From Opitutia bacterium ISCC 52 (GTDB lineage: Bacteria > Verrucomicrobiota > Verrucomicrobiia > Opitutales > UBA2995), in the NCBI GenBank assembly GCA_014529675.2, contig CP076040.1:2809894-2873893 (forward strand): 64,000 nucleotides of DNA. The letters are read 5' to 3'. The notes under the pieces were generated by a model that was not told where the DNA came from, searched no databases, and saw nothing but the letters and a program-made list of their open reading frames with translations. The position numbers and the translations under genes are program-made. Positions 8,388 through 17,311 of the stretch are shown piece by piece; position 1 is the first letter of the stretch; every line of letters begins with the position of its first letter.

Positions 8388-10763
8388 ATGCAGAAAAAAA
8401 ACACCCTTTTATTCGCCTCATTAGTTTGTTTGGCATACTCTCTTGTCTGGTCAGCAAATGATATTGAAAACTTTTCTGACTCGACCCAACACGTTGTGGG
8501 AGGAGTCGATGCCGCAATCGAGGAATACCCCTGGATGGCTGCCCTCGTTTCGACAAGTATTGAAGGAAACACGCGACAATTTTGCGGCGCGACTGCTATC
8601 GCCCCTTATTGGGTTTTAACGGCAGGACATTGTGTGGATAAAGCCGCATCGCCGGAGAGCTTCAAAATAGTATTTGGAACAGCCGACCTCGAAAACGAGG
8701 AGACGGCCCAGGTATTTTACCCCAAATCCATTCTCATTCACTCCGACTACATCAATAGCTACACGAAGGATAATGATATTGCTCTGATCCAACTGAGAGA
8801 ACCTCTACCCGAATCGATTCCCAAAGTACCACTTTCCTCCGATCTATCTTTAGAAATGCCAGGAGTCACAGCCCGGCTGGTAGGCTGGGGAATTACAAAT
8901 TCCGATTTCCGAGACCGTCAGGACACCTTGATTCTACAGCAAGTAGATATGACAATCGTTAGCCAGGAGTTTGCAAACCTCCCTGAGTACTACGACGGAC
9001 GAGTACGTGAAAACGTGATACCCGCGGGGGATATCGAACCTTATCATTCGAGCGGCTCTGGTGACAGTGGTGGACCATTACTCTCCTTCAATGATACATT
9101 GGATCGATGGGAACAAATAGGTATTTCCAACTACGGTGCCGGATGTGCCAAACCTGAAAATCCAATTTCAGCCTATGCTAGAATCTCTACCCACATGGAA
9201 TGGATAAACAATATCCTGAATAATGATTTCCTGAGCTGGACGAACCGATTTGAGCTGACTGAACTCGGCTACAATGAGGGTGATGATAATAGCCCGCTCC
9301 TGGAATATATTTTTGATCTCGATCCAACGGTGATTGATCAACCCAAGACTGAATTGGCTATTACAAGATCCCATGGAGAGAGTTTGGCAGCAGGCACTCT
9401 CCGTCTCCGGAACACGGTTCCTCTCATTAACGTAAACCGGGAATGGTCGAGCGACTTACAGAACTGGGAAACGCTACAGCATGACCATGACGAAATCTCC
9501 AAAGAACCCGTTCAGGGCTCAAATTTAAGCCGATACAAGATCCCCATTATCATAAGCAATTCCGACCCCGGTTTCTACAGAATTTCTCACGAAGACAATG
9601 GCGGCATTATACACGGTCCCCATACCATACGAGTGGGCTCTTCTCTGAAAGGGCTTTTCAACCGAGGAATCGATGCTGCCGGACCGACCCATTTCGATTA
9701 CTTAATCGATACCATGGGCTCACTTAGATCCATTCGAGTAGCAGCAGAGTCGGATATTGATCAACCGATCTCAATCAAAGTGGTGGAAATTGAAACTGGT
9801 AGGCTCATGATCGATTGGTCGGGGGCCAGTAACCCTGATAGCTCGCCATACCCCTTCGGCGAAGGTTTCTGGCCAGAGGAAGGAAACCAATACCTGCTTA
9901 GGGTTTCATCCATCGACTACACCCTGCCTCAAAGCTTTGTAATCCATCTGGATCATGTTGAGGGCCTCATCAATTCTAGTTCATTTGAAATCTGCATGGG
10001 CGAACTCACAGCTGATGACTTCAGTTTCAAGCGCTTGAATCATTATGGAGATACATTCATATCTGATTTTGCTGCAAATTCTATTTTCAAAATCGAAGTA
10101 AGAACGGATGATCTAGATCAGCTCATCTTTTTGCAAGACGCGGCTACTGGGGAGCTAATTGAAGAAATAGATCAAAAGCCTTCAGGCGAGACTGAGTCCG
10201 TGCTAGTGCGTTTTGACAAAAACCGAAAACTCTTTGTCACCATCGCCTCTTTCGAAAGTAATGATACTGGCGCTTATGAGTATCAATTGAGTCACTTTAC
10301 AGAAAAAAAGTTTATTCAAGCAGACGAAAAAACCATTGGGCTCATTCACAGTGCCGATAAAACAACAGAACTCGGCGGCATTGAGTATTACTTAGAGGAA
10401 ATTGACCTACTTAACGTCCATAACCCGGCGGGAATCACAGTGAAGATCACGGGATATGGCAGTTATTATCCTTCTTACTTGATATACAACCTGACAACTG
10501 GTGAAACCATCCACAGTGCGGTAGCTCGTTGTGACGATCGATCCTACTACTTCAATCCAGTTACATCGAACAACTACCGAGTTGTCATACTCGCTTCCAA
10601 AAGCAGACTTGGAGATAATTACGAACTGGAAATAGTCAAAGGAGATATTCAGAACGAAGTTGATACAGAAGCAGCTATTTTAAGTTCAAAACAGGAACAA
10701 GATCTTCCAACTGAAGGTGATTTAGAATGGCATGTGATTCACCAAGTCTACCAGACCCCCTAA
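8388..10763 (+). CDS. Secreted trypsin-like serine protease with long C-terminal region
   Basis: With the ATG at 8388 the protein has 791 residues and a Sec signal peptide (MQKKNTLLFASLVCLAYSLV). An ATG at 8235 in the same frame would overlap the divergent gene and lose the signal peptide. Residues about 36-280 are an S1A trypsin domain: V-V-G-G at 36-39, T-A-G-H-C with His81, D-I-A-L with Asp130, and G-D-S-G-G with Ser227. The V-V-G-G is preceded by Gln-His, not Arg or Lys, so activation would need a different protease or does not occur as in trypsin. The remaining 500 residues carry a W-S-S-D-L-Q-N-W...Y-R-I segment common in secreted verrucomicrobial proteins and beta-rich repeats resembling pre-peptidase C-terminal domains, probably for adhesion or secretion. 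Confidence 0.88.
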   Translation: MQKKNTLLFASLVCLAYSLVWSANDIENFSDSTQHVVGGVDAAIEEYPWMAALVSTSIEGNTRQFCGATAIAPYWVLTAGHCVDKAASPESFKIVFGTADLENEETAQVFYPKSILIHSDYINSYTKDNDIALIQLREPLPESIPKVPLSSDLSLEMPGVTARLVGWGITNSDFRDRQDTLILQQVDMTIVSQEFANLPEYYDGRVRENVIPAGDIEPYHSSGSGDSGGPLLSFNDTLDRWEQIGISNYGAGCAKPENPISAYARISTHMEWINNILNNDFLSWTNRFELTELGYNEGDDNSPLLEYIFDLDPTVIDQPKTELAITRSHGESLAAGTLRLRNTVPLINVNREWSSDLQNWETLQHDHDEISKEPVQGSNLSRYKIPIIISNSDPGFYRISHEDNGGIIHGPHTIRVGSSLKGLFNRGIDAAGPTHFDYLIDTMGSLRSIRVAAESDIDQPISIKVVEIETGRLMIDWSGASNPDSSPYPFGEGFWPEEGNQYLLRVSSIDYTLPQSFVIHLDHVEGLINSSSFEICMGELTADDFSFKRLNHYGDTFISDFAANSIFKIEVRTDDLDQLIFLQDAATGELIEEIDQKPSGETESVLVRFDKNRKLFVTIASFESNDTGAYEYQLSHFTEKKFIQADEKTIGLIHSADKTTELGGIEYYLEEIDLLNVHNPAGITVKITGYGSYYPSYLIYNLTTGETIHSAVARCDDRSYYFNPVTSNNYRVVILASKSRLGDNYELEIVKGDIQNEVDTEAAILSSKQEQDLPTEGDLEWHVIHQVYQTP

Positions 10764-10792
10764 GTCCCGCAGTATGAATACCTGACCAACGA

Positions 10793-12283
10793 CTACTCTT
10801 TCACGTGACGTGTCCGTACCGTGAATACACTGTCGCCACTCAATATCGATCCACGACCAAAAAGGCGCCCGCTCTCCCAACTTGAAAGACCAAGCTCAGG
10901 CTTCTTAAGCGCATACTGTCCATCTACCCACCGGGTGAAATCATTTCCGATAAAGGGCGCGTTCAGGGTTGAATAAAATCTCTCCTGCTCCGAGGCATCG
11001 CCACTGATCAACGACCCAACAAAATGTGGGCTGTATTCATTGAACAACGACACTGCTTCGTCTATTGAACCAACGAGCACCAGAGTCACTTCGGGCGAAT
11101 CTTCCCACTCCCATTCATGACCGAGTTGATCACGAGCAATAGACTGAGCTTGCTTTTCTTCAACCAGGCCTTCGGCACGACCGATGGAAACCGTCTCATC
11201 GAAGAGTTCAGCAGGCAAGTGCGACTCGTCGCCCTCAACGACATGGAGCTTAAAATGGTGGCCGCGTTGCTGGCCCGCTTTTTCTAAACTCTCCAGAAAG
11301 ACTGGCACTAACTCCTCCGCCTGGCTCCGTTCGATACAACAAGTGTTCAAGGTATTGCAGACTTTCCGATCCAGAGACTTAAAGATAGCTTCGGCAAATT
11401 GCTCCTTATCTGCATGCTTCGATGCCATAATCCAAGCCCCACCTGTTCCATGCAAACTTGTGGAAACGCCAGCGCGACGCGCCAGGCTTCCAAGCGTGTC
11501 AACCGCCTGTCCTGATCCGCGCGCAACCGCTAACGATAATCGATCGTCGGAGAACATCGCCCATCCAGCTGCATGAGCGGCACTTTCGACCAAACTGGCT
11601 GCGCCCACCGGTAATCCGGATTTTTCCAGAGCGGGGTTCAGCGCCAAATCCATAATGGCTTTAGCCGTCTTAAGCGCGTCGCTGCCGATTCGAAATACAA
11701 CGGTGTTTCCTCCGCGTAGCACACCGCATGCATCCGCTAAGACATTGGGCCGACCTTCAAAAACGAAAGCGACAACTCCCAGGGCGGCGCCCACTAATTC
11801 CACGCGGAATCCTTCGTGCTGCACTGTCTCGATGATTTGCCCTCTTCGCGATGGTGCTAGGATCCAAACCCGGAGCCCATCAATCATACCACGACGTAGC
11901 TTTTCCGTAGCTTCTAACCGAGTCGTTGATCGACCACGAGCCTTGGCAGCTGCAACATCGTCTTCATTGATCTTCTGAATTTTCGCCCAGGTATCATCAT
12001 CATCCAAGGCATCGGCAAAAGAGGCAAAAAACTGACTAATCTGTTGGTCCGTCACAGAACCCATTTTGCCAAACGCATCCAAAGCTAGAGAAACGGCATG
12101 GGTGGCAATGTTCTGTTCGTTGGCTGGAATATGCAAAAGCTGTCCTGTCTTGGGAGCCACAGCAAGTGAATCGCCCGGTTGAAATGCTTCAGCCAAGGAC
12201 TGATCCACCCGGACCCATTTGTCACCACCCAGAAAGACCGGCATTCCGGCCTCCAGTTTACTAAATTGCTCAATTGCGCTCAT
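10793..12283 (-). CDS. ProA-like glutamate-5-semialdehyde dehydrogenase paralogue
   Basis: This is a 496-residue aldehyde dehydrogenase superfamily protein most like gamma-glutamyl phosphate reductase. ProA landmarks are visible: the E-G-R-P-N-V-L-A-D-A-C segment (cf. E-S-R-P-N-V-T-A-D-A), the G-G-N-T-V-V-F-R-I-G-S nucleotide loop, the catalytic-Cys region K-V-C-N-T-L-N-T-C-C, and the C-terminal N-D-F-T-R-W-V-D-G-Q block. ProA is normally about 415 residues; here an extra N-terminal stretch of roughly 65 residues precedes the homologous part. The ATG at 12283 is preferred over a TTG at 12298. No proB is nearby, so proline synthesis is plausible but unproven; it may act on another acyl phosphate or semialdehyde. 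Together with the PAS-SpoIIE gene it forms a minus-strand pair. Confidence 0.78.
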   Translation of the reverse strand: MSAIEQFSKLEAGMPVFLGGDKWVRVDQSLAEAFQPGDSLAVAPKTGQLLHIPANEQNIATHAVSLALDAFGKMGSVTDQQISQFFASFADALDDDDTWAKIQKINEDDVAAAKARGRSTTRLEATEKLRRGMIDGLRVWILAPSRRGQIIETVQHEGFRVELVGAALGVVAFVFEGRPNVLADACGVLRGGNTVVFRIGSDALKTAKAIMDLALNPALEKSGLPVGAASLVESAAHAAGWAMFSDDRLSLAVARGSGQAVDTLGSLARRAGVSTSLHGTGGAWIMASKHADKEQFAEAIFKSLDRKVCNTLNTCCIERSQAEELVPVFLESLEKAGQQRGHHFKLHVVEGDESHLPAELFDETVSIGRAEGLVEEKQAQSIARDQLGHEWEWEDSPEVTLVLVGSIDEAVSLFNEYSPHFVGSLISGDASEQERFYSTLNAPFIGNDFTRWVDGQYALKKPELGLSSWESGRLFGRGSILSGDSVFTVRTRHVKE

Positions 12284-12354
12284 AAATCGAACCCACAAGG
12301 TTTAAGGGCATCTCCAAAAAGGCAAGTCAGCTTCTAAGTTAGTCGAGGAACGAA

Positions 12355-14088
12355 TTACGAGTTATTGGGCTGCAGTCGAATGGCCACCAGACACACGTCA
12401 TCATCCAGGTGATCGCTCTCACAAGCAGAATGCAGCGCTTCGGTGACCAGCTTGAGCTGGTCCGAGAGAGGCTCGTCCTTCACGCGCTCCACCGTTTTCA
12501 CCAAATTGTCTACTCCCCACTCCTGGCCATCACACTGCTTTTGTTCAATCAGACCGTCTGTAAAAAACAGCAACTCCGTCATTTGGTCCAACTTAAGCCG
12601 AGTCGCCTTGAACTTCTCATCAGGAAACATTCCCAAAGCCGGCCCCATTTCACGAACCGGGCACCCTTCAAAATGATTTCCATGTTCATCACGAACATAC
12701 CAAAGAGGTTCAGGATGCCCCGCATTTGCAATCAAGATCTCTCCCTTGGACAGATTGAAAACCGTATAAACGGCGGTTACGAATCTGGGGAAGTTGGCAT
12801 CGTCGGCCAGAGGAATGATCTTATCATTCAAATGCTTTAATACCCGTGCCGGACTGGAAAGCGCAGTTGGAATCTCGAGTAACAACCCTCGAATTAACAT
12901 CGTAACTAGAGAAGCCTTAACGCCGTGCCCCATGACATCGCACACGAGGATGCCCACTTTGTCTTTGGTGATCGGAATAATGTAAAAGAAATCACCAGCT
13001 AGGTGGTGGCTGGGCGAATACAGATAGCTCGCCTCAAAAGACCATTCGTCACAACTGACTGAATACTTGGGTTCGCCATCGAAGCCACTCGCCATGAGGG
13101 TCTCTTGCAACTGCCTGGCTACCTGCAACTCCGTTTCCAATTGCTGGTTCTGCTTTTGCAACTGGGCATTCGCCCGACGCGCTTCTTCTTCCGCTTCTTT
13201 TTGCTCGGTAATATCCAGCGTCATTCCAACAACACCCTCTACTTTCCCTTCCGCGTCATGAAGAGGAACCTTGGAAGTCAGCACCCATCGTTTGTCCCCC
13301 ATCAGACTTTTATTGAAATCCATCTGATTATTGATCGCCTGGTCCTTTTGAATGATTTCTATATCGCGCGCTTCCAGTAACTCAGCACGCTCACCCGGCT
13401 TGATTTCAGAGATTCTCTTCCCAATCAACGCTTGATCCGACTCGACCCCAATTCCTTTTCGGTATTCTTCATTGACCAAAAGGAAGCGTTGCTCGGTATC
13501 GCGAACAAACACCCGACAAGGAAGGATTCGTACAATCGTCTGAAGCAGATGACGTTGATGCTCCAGCTCGATCTCCACTTTCTTACTTTCCGTGATATCG
13601 CGCGACAGGCCAAAGGTGCCTACAATTTTTCCCGACGCATCTTTCAGGGGGAGCTTGGTGGACAAAACCCATTTTTCACTCCCGTCGCTTTGTCGATCTC
13701 GCTCCTCTCGAAAGCTCCATCCTTCACCCGAACGAATAATCTCCTTTTCCGACTCAAATTTCACTTGGGCAAAACGTTCCTGAAAAATGTCAAAGTCAGA
13801 TTTCCCAATGACCTCTTCAGCATTTGCAAAGCCATTAAAAAGGGCATGCGCACGGTTCACACAAATAAATTTGCTATCCAGATCCTTGAAATACACATGG
13901 TCGGGCAAGGACTCCATCAAGCGCCAAAACAAATGGGAGGAATGATATCCCGGTTCAAGTGGAGAGTGCGTATCACTCGCTTTGCCAGCAGCATAGGCCG
14001 CGGAAAGAGCGGCCTTCAACTGACTTGGATCAGAGTTATCGCTTCGTCTTCGGAGTGCTGGAGATCCACATTCAGCGTCTCCAAGCAA
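12355..14088 (-). CDS. PAS-PAS-SpoIIE serine phosphatase (signal transduction)
   Basis: This is a 577-residue cytoplasmic sensor phosphatase. PAS domains cover about residues 52-170 and 180-295, each ending in the PAC-like G-L-S-R-D-I-T-E or G-M-T-L-D-I-T-E motif. A helical linker of about 295-335 follows, then a PP2C/SpoIIE domain at 350-575 with G-D-F-F (Asp366), D-V-M-G-H-G (384-389), T-D-G-L-I-E and D-D-D-V. Such proteins dephosphorylate anti-sigma-factor antagonists in partner-switching cascades; no partner is in the window. The start is uncertain: the frame opens with TTG at 14088, but an ATG at 14129 in another frame encodes a plausible leader (MTTPEPLPEDIRSICLETLN) that would join through one missing base near 14040. 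Confidence 0.88.
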   Translation of the reverse strand: MLGDAECGSPALRRRSDNSDPSQLKAALSAAYAAGKASDTHSPLEPGYHSSHLFWRLMESLPDHVYFKDLDSKFICVNRAHALFNGFANAEEVIGKSDFDIFQERFAQVKFESEKEIIRSGEGWSFREERDRQSDGSEKWVLSTKLPLKDASGKIVGTFGLSRDITESKKVEIELEHQRHLLQTIVRILPCRVFVRDTEQRFLLVNEEYRKGIGVESDQALIGKRISEIKPGERAELLEARDIEIIQKDQAINNQMDFNKSLMGDKRWVLTSKVPLHDAEGKVEGVVGMTLDITEQKEAEEEARRANAQLQKQNQQLETELQVARQLQETLMASGFDGEPKYSVSCDEWSFEASYLYSPSHHLAGDFFYIIPITKDKVGILVCDVMGHGVKASLVTMLIRGLLLEIPTALSSPARVLKHLNDKIIPLADDANFPRFVTAVYTVFNLSKGEILIANAGHPEPLWYVRDEHGNHFEGCPVREMGPALGMFPDEKFKATRLKLDQMTELLFFTDGLIEQKQCDGQEWGVDNLVKTVERVKDEPLSDQLKLVTEALHSACESDHLDDDVCLVAIRLQPNNS

Positions 14089-14129
14089 ATGGACCTGATA
14101 TCTTCAGGTAGCGGTTCAGGCGTTGTCAT

Positions 14130-14452
14130 AGCGGAATGCCGCGAGCACAAGAGGGATTGCGCTAGCAGATGCGACCATATTCAGGATTTTTTGGGCAAGG
14201 AATTGGTAAGGTAAATATCGAGAGAATCGTTCACAAAAGACCCTTTTTCTTCAAGCCTAATACCCATTCAGACGTCATTTTCTAACTCGTGTTGGAAATA
14301 AGTTTTACTTTTGCCTATTCCTAAGCAGACTTCTAGCTTGTAAAAGTCACCCAAGTTTCATTGACCGAATCATATACTAGGTCTAAGAGATCCATTATAT
14401 CTTCGAAATACCCATTGATCAGAATTTAGTTTAACCCAAAAAGCTTACCCAA
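14130..14452. other. Intergenic region between divergent genes
   Basis: This AT-rich stretch separates the PAS-SpoIIE phosphatase and the Gfo/Idh/MocA gene and should hold both promoters. I see no RNA gene or repeat in it. Confidence 0.5.
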
Positions 14453-15895
14453 ATGAAAAGAAGAACCTTCATTAAAACCTCAGCCCTCGCGGCCAGTGCC
14501 TTTTATATTGGCTCGTCCAGAGCTTATGCCGCCAGCGATGAACTCCGAATTGCCGTAATCGGACTAAACGGAAAAGGAAAGTCCGCCATCAAGGATGTGT
14601 TCCGCACAGACGGCGCAAGCCTCGTAACCATTTGTGACGCAGATACCGATGTGATGGCTAAACGTGCTGCCGAAATCGAAAAGGACCATGGAGTCAAGGT
14701 TCAGCAAGTGCAGGACTACCGCCGCGTGCTGGATGATCCAAACATCGACGCTATCACCATCACCACCCCGAATCACTGGCACGCCCTTATGGCTATCCAG
14801 GGATGTCAGGCTGGTAAGGACATTTATTGCGAAAAACCTGTTTGCCACAACATCTGGGAAGGTCGCCGCATCATTGAAGCGCAAAAGAAATACGGCCGCA
14901 TCGTACAGAGTGGTCTTCAGAATCGCTCCGACGATGGGCTTCTAGAAGCATTTCCTGCCATTATGAGTGGCGAGTTTGGTAAGATCCAAATGGCTCGCGG
15001 CCTCTGCTATAAAAACAGAAAAGGCATTGGCAAACGCTCAACCCCACTCATCCCAGGTAAAAACGTGGATTACGATTTGTGGCTTGGACCTGCTAAGGAT
15101 GAACCCATTTATCGTGATAAACTTCACTATGACTGGCACTGGAGCTGGAACACCGGTAACGGTGATATCGGTAACCAAGGGCCTCATGAGTTTGACCTGA
15201 TCCGTTGGGTACTCGGAGATCCAGGACACCCAAGTGAAGTGGTCAGTTTTGGCGGACGCTTTGGTTGGAAAGACGCAGGCGTAACCCCCAATATGCACAT
15301 CGCTTCTTTGAAGTTCGGTGACATCCCGGTGCTCTTCGAAGTGCGCGATCTTTACATCAATCCAGACACTCCTGCGGCCTCGAATTACAAAGGTCACCGC
15401 ATCGGTGTAGTCATCACTTGTGAAGGAGGCGAATTCCGCGGTGGCCGCGGTGGCGGTTCTATTTACGACGAAAACAACAAGAAGGTTAAGACCTGGAAAG
15501 GTGATGCTGGATTTGACCACTATCCGAACTTTGTGCGTGCTGTGAAATCCAGAAAACAGGATTCACTCCGTTGCCCAATCGAAACCGGATACATGTCCAG
15601 TGTGCTTCCACACATGTGTAACATTTCCTACCGCGCCGGTCAGGAAGTAGCTCCAAAGCGGGTTGAAAACTTCGTATCCAAAGACGACACATTGCAGGAA
15701 ACTTACGAGCGCTTTAACAAGCACCTCGGTGACTGGAACGTCGATTTCAAATCAGAGAAATGGAACATGGGCAAGAAGCTCCGCTTCGATGCCAATAAAG
15801 AACAATTCAAAGGCAATAACGAGTTGGCCAAATCCGCCAACTCTATGATTAAAGACAACTACCGGAGCAAATTTTCTGTTCCTACAGCGGTCTAG
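14453..15895 (+). CDS. Tat-exported Gfo/Idh/MocA family oxidoreductase
   Basis: This is a 480-residue NAD(P)-dependent sugar-type oxidoreductase. It begins with a twin-arginine signal (MKRRTFIKTSALAASAF), so it is exported folded, probably with its cofactor bound. A Rossmann fold starts at residue 32 (R-I-A-V-I-G-L-N-G-K-G). The family signature E-K-P lies at 127-129, with Lys128 the expected catalytic residue. A C-terminal substrate domain follows, with the W-H-W-S-W-N-T-G-N-G-D-I-G-N-Q-G-P-H-E block typical of planctomycete and verrucomicrobial exported members. The family oxidises or isomerises sugars and inositols; the substrate is unknown. The gene is monocistronic: 240 bases or more of upstream space and a strong terminator 20 bases after the stop. 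Confidence 0.92.
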   Translation: MKRRTFIKTSALAASAFYIGSSRAYAASDELRIAVIGLNGKGKSAIKDVFRTDGASLVTICDADTDVMAKRAAEIEKDHGVKVQQVQDYRRVLDDPNIDAITITTPNHWHALMAIQGCQAGKDIYCEKPVCHNIWEGRRIIEAQKKYGRIVQSGLQNRSDDGLLEAFPAIMSGEFGKIQMARGLCYKNRKGIGKRSTPLIPGKNVDYDLWLGPAKDEPIYRDKLHYDWHWSWNTGNGDIGNQGPHEFDLIRWVLGDPGHPSEVVSFGGRFGWKDAGVTPNMHIASLKFGDIPVLFEVRDLYINPDTPAASNYKGHRIGVVITCEGGEFRGGRGGGSIYDENNKKVKTWKGDAGFDHYPNFVRAVKSRKQDSLRCPIETGYMSSVLPHMCNISYRAGQEVAPKRVENFVSKDDTLQETYERFNKHLGDWNVDFKSEKWNMGKKLRFDANKEQFKGNNELAKSANSMIKDNYRSKFSVPTAV

Positions 15896-15915
15896 ATCAA
15901 TATTTTCATTCAACC

Positions 15916-15947
15916 AAAAAAGCCTCCCGATTCAGGGAGGCTTTTTT
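15916..15947 (+). terminator. Rho-independent terminator
   Basis: A 13-base stem pairs AAAAAAGCCTCCC (15916-15928) with GGGAGGCTTTTTT (15935-15947) around a six-base loop. It includes the T run and lies just after the Gfo/Idh/MocA stop. It is the clearest terminator in the window. Confidence 0.9.
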
Positions 15948-16001
15948 GATAAAGTTTGTTTACTTTAAATCGCAGTAATAGAAGACCAATGATTGTATCT
16001 T

Positions 16002-16331
16002 TTATCCTTTGCCACGACCTTTACCAACGAATTCCGATTCAGCAGCATTGAAAATCATGGCTACCTCGTTTTTGGTCATAATACCCGCACGGACGAAAGC
16101 GGCTAGATGCTTGGAAAGAACTTTTAGGGATTTGGTAGCCTGCTTGGTCAATGAATTAACCTGGCCTTTATTGAGAACACCATCCTCAAGGAATACTTGC
16201 AATATTTCCTCCAAGCTCAGCACTTCTTCTGGATTTTGAAACTCACACTCCTCAAGTATTTCCTTGATCGTAGGATTCCAAAAATTGTCAACGATCTCAA
16301 TAGTCCCCAAAACATTACCCGATTCCAGCAA
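16002..16331 (-). CDS. Small hypothetical protein, TTG start
   Basis: A 109-codon frame lies 33 bases after the hydroxyacid dehydrogenase stop on the same strand. I do not recognise it. The sequence is acidic and predicted helical, with Leu/Glu-rich stretches (EVLSLEEILQVFLEDGVLNK) followed by a basic second half (KSLKVLSKHLAAFVRAG), and has no signal peptide or membrane segment. The only N-terminal start candidates are TTG codons (16331, and one further in), since no ATG or GTG occurs before residue 84. It is probably cotranslated with the upstream gene, or is the remnant of a longer one. Amino-acid composition looks protein-like, so I count it as real with moderate confidence. Confidence 0.5.
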   Translation of the reverse strand: MLESGNVLGTIEIVDNFWNPTIKEILEECEFQNPEEVLSLEEILQVFLEDGVLNKGQVNSLTKQATKSLKVLSKHLAAFVRAGIMTKNEVAMIFNAAESEFVGKGRGKG

Positions 16332-16364
16332 AGTAGGCTATCGCAAAAGAAACAAGAAAGAATC

Positions 16365-17267
16365 TTACTCTTCGAACGCCAAGTCAGTATCAGCCAATTC
16401 TTCGAGCACTTTGGCAATAATGGTCGTATCCATGCTTTCCCAACCTTTATCGAGTGCAAGTTGACGTAGCTCCTGGACCCGTGGCGCAAGCGATTGCGGC
16501 ACGCCTAACCGTTCAGCCAGATCCAAGGCCAGCCCCGCGTCTTTAATCATCAGAGTCATACCAAATCCATCGTCGAAATCTCGTTTGATTATACGTCCAG
16601 GGACACTCCGATGCAGGTGGGCGTTATCGGCAGCCGTCCCGGAAAGCACTTCTCGCATGTCTTTAAATCTTAGCCCTGCTTTTCTACCCATCAGCAAGGC
16701 TTCAATCGCAGCCACTAAATTCACACCTGCCAGTTGATTATTAATCAACTTCATGGTTACCCCCGCACCCACCGGACCACAATGAACACATCGGCCTAGG
16801 TGACTTAGGAAATCTTTAGCGGCTTCATAAACGGCATCCGACGCCCCAACCATAAACAGAAGCTTTCCTGCGACTGCGTCCACGGTAAGTCCACCAATCG
16901 CAGTATCAATCATTTGGATACCTACGCCCTCACATTGAGCAGACATCTTTTTAGTCACTTCGGGATTGATTGTACTCATCTCGAGCCACATCAGATTCCT
17001 ACTTCCCGAAGCGAGAATCCCCTGCTCACCCTCAGCTACAGATTCTACATGAGGACCATTAGGTAGAATAGTCAGAAGAACATCGCATTGCTTCGCCACC
17101 TCAGCAGGAGAATCAGCCGCAACGGCTCCCCGTTCTACAAATTTATTTAACGCCGCTGGATCAATATCATAGGCAATAAGAGAAACGCCCTGCTCCAATA
17201 ATCTCTCTGCTATAGGGCTTCCCATTTGCCCCAAGCCAATGATGCCTGCTCGTAGTTCCTGTGCCAT
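16365..17267 (-). CDS. 3-hydroxyisobutyrate dehydrogenase-family oxidoreductase
   Basis: This is a 300-residue beta-hydroxyacid dehydrogenase. The Rossmann motif G-L-G-Q-M-G lies at residues 11-16, and the acid at the end of strand 2 is in Y-D-I-D-P. The substrate-binding D-T-A-I-G-G-L-T-V-D-A segment aligns with the usual D-A-P-V-S-G-G. The catalytic Lys173 is in the helix V-T-M-K-L-I-N-N-Q. Length is typical (290-300). The family oxidises 3-hydroxyisobutyrate, tartronate semialdehyde, 2-hydroxy-3-oxopropionate and related acids with NAD(P). The small hypothetical gene follows, and an SMP-30 lactonase gene lies 44 bases upstream on the same strand, so a sugar-acid route is plausible. It is cytoplasmic. 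Confidence 0.9.
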   Translation of the reverse strand: MAQELRAGIIGLGQMGSPIAERLLEQGVSLIAYDIDPAALNKFVERGAVAADSPAEVAKQCDVLLTILPNGPHVESVAEGEQGILASGSRNLMWLEMSTINPEVTKKMSAQCEGVGIQMIDTAIGGLTVDAVAGKLLFMVGASDAVYEAAKDFLSHLGRCVHCGPVGAGVTMKLINNQLAGVNLVAAIEALLMGRKAGLRFKDMREVLSGTAADNAHLHRSVPGRIIKRDFDDGFGMTLMIKDAGLALDLAERLGVPQSLAPRVQELRQLALDKGWESMDTTIIAKVLEELADTDLAFEE

Positions 17268-17311
17268 AGTATTGATAAAGAATGTGGACTAAGCTTAAGG
17301 TGGTAAAAAGT

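Noticed and set aside
13432-14214. A 260-codon plus-strand frame opposite the PAS-SpoIIE gene
   Set aside because: It is the antisense of a well-supported gene, with no domain, signal peptide or sensible composition.
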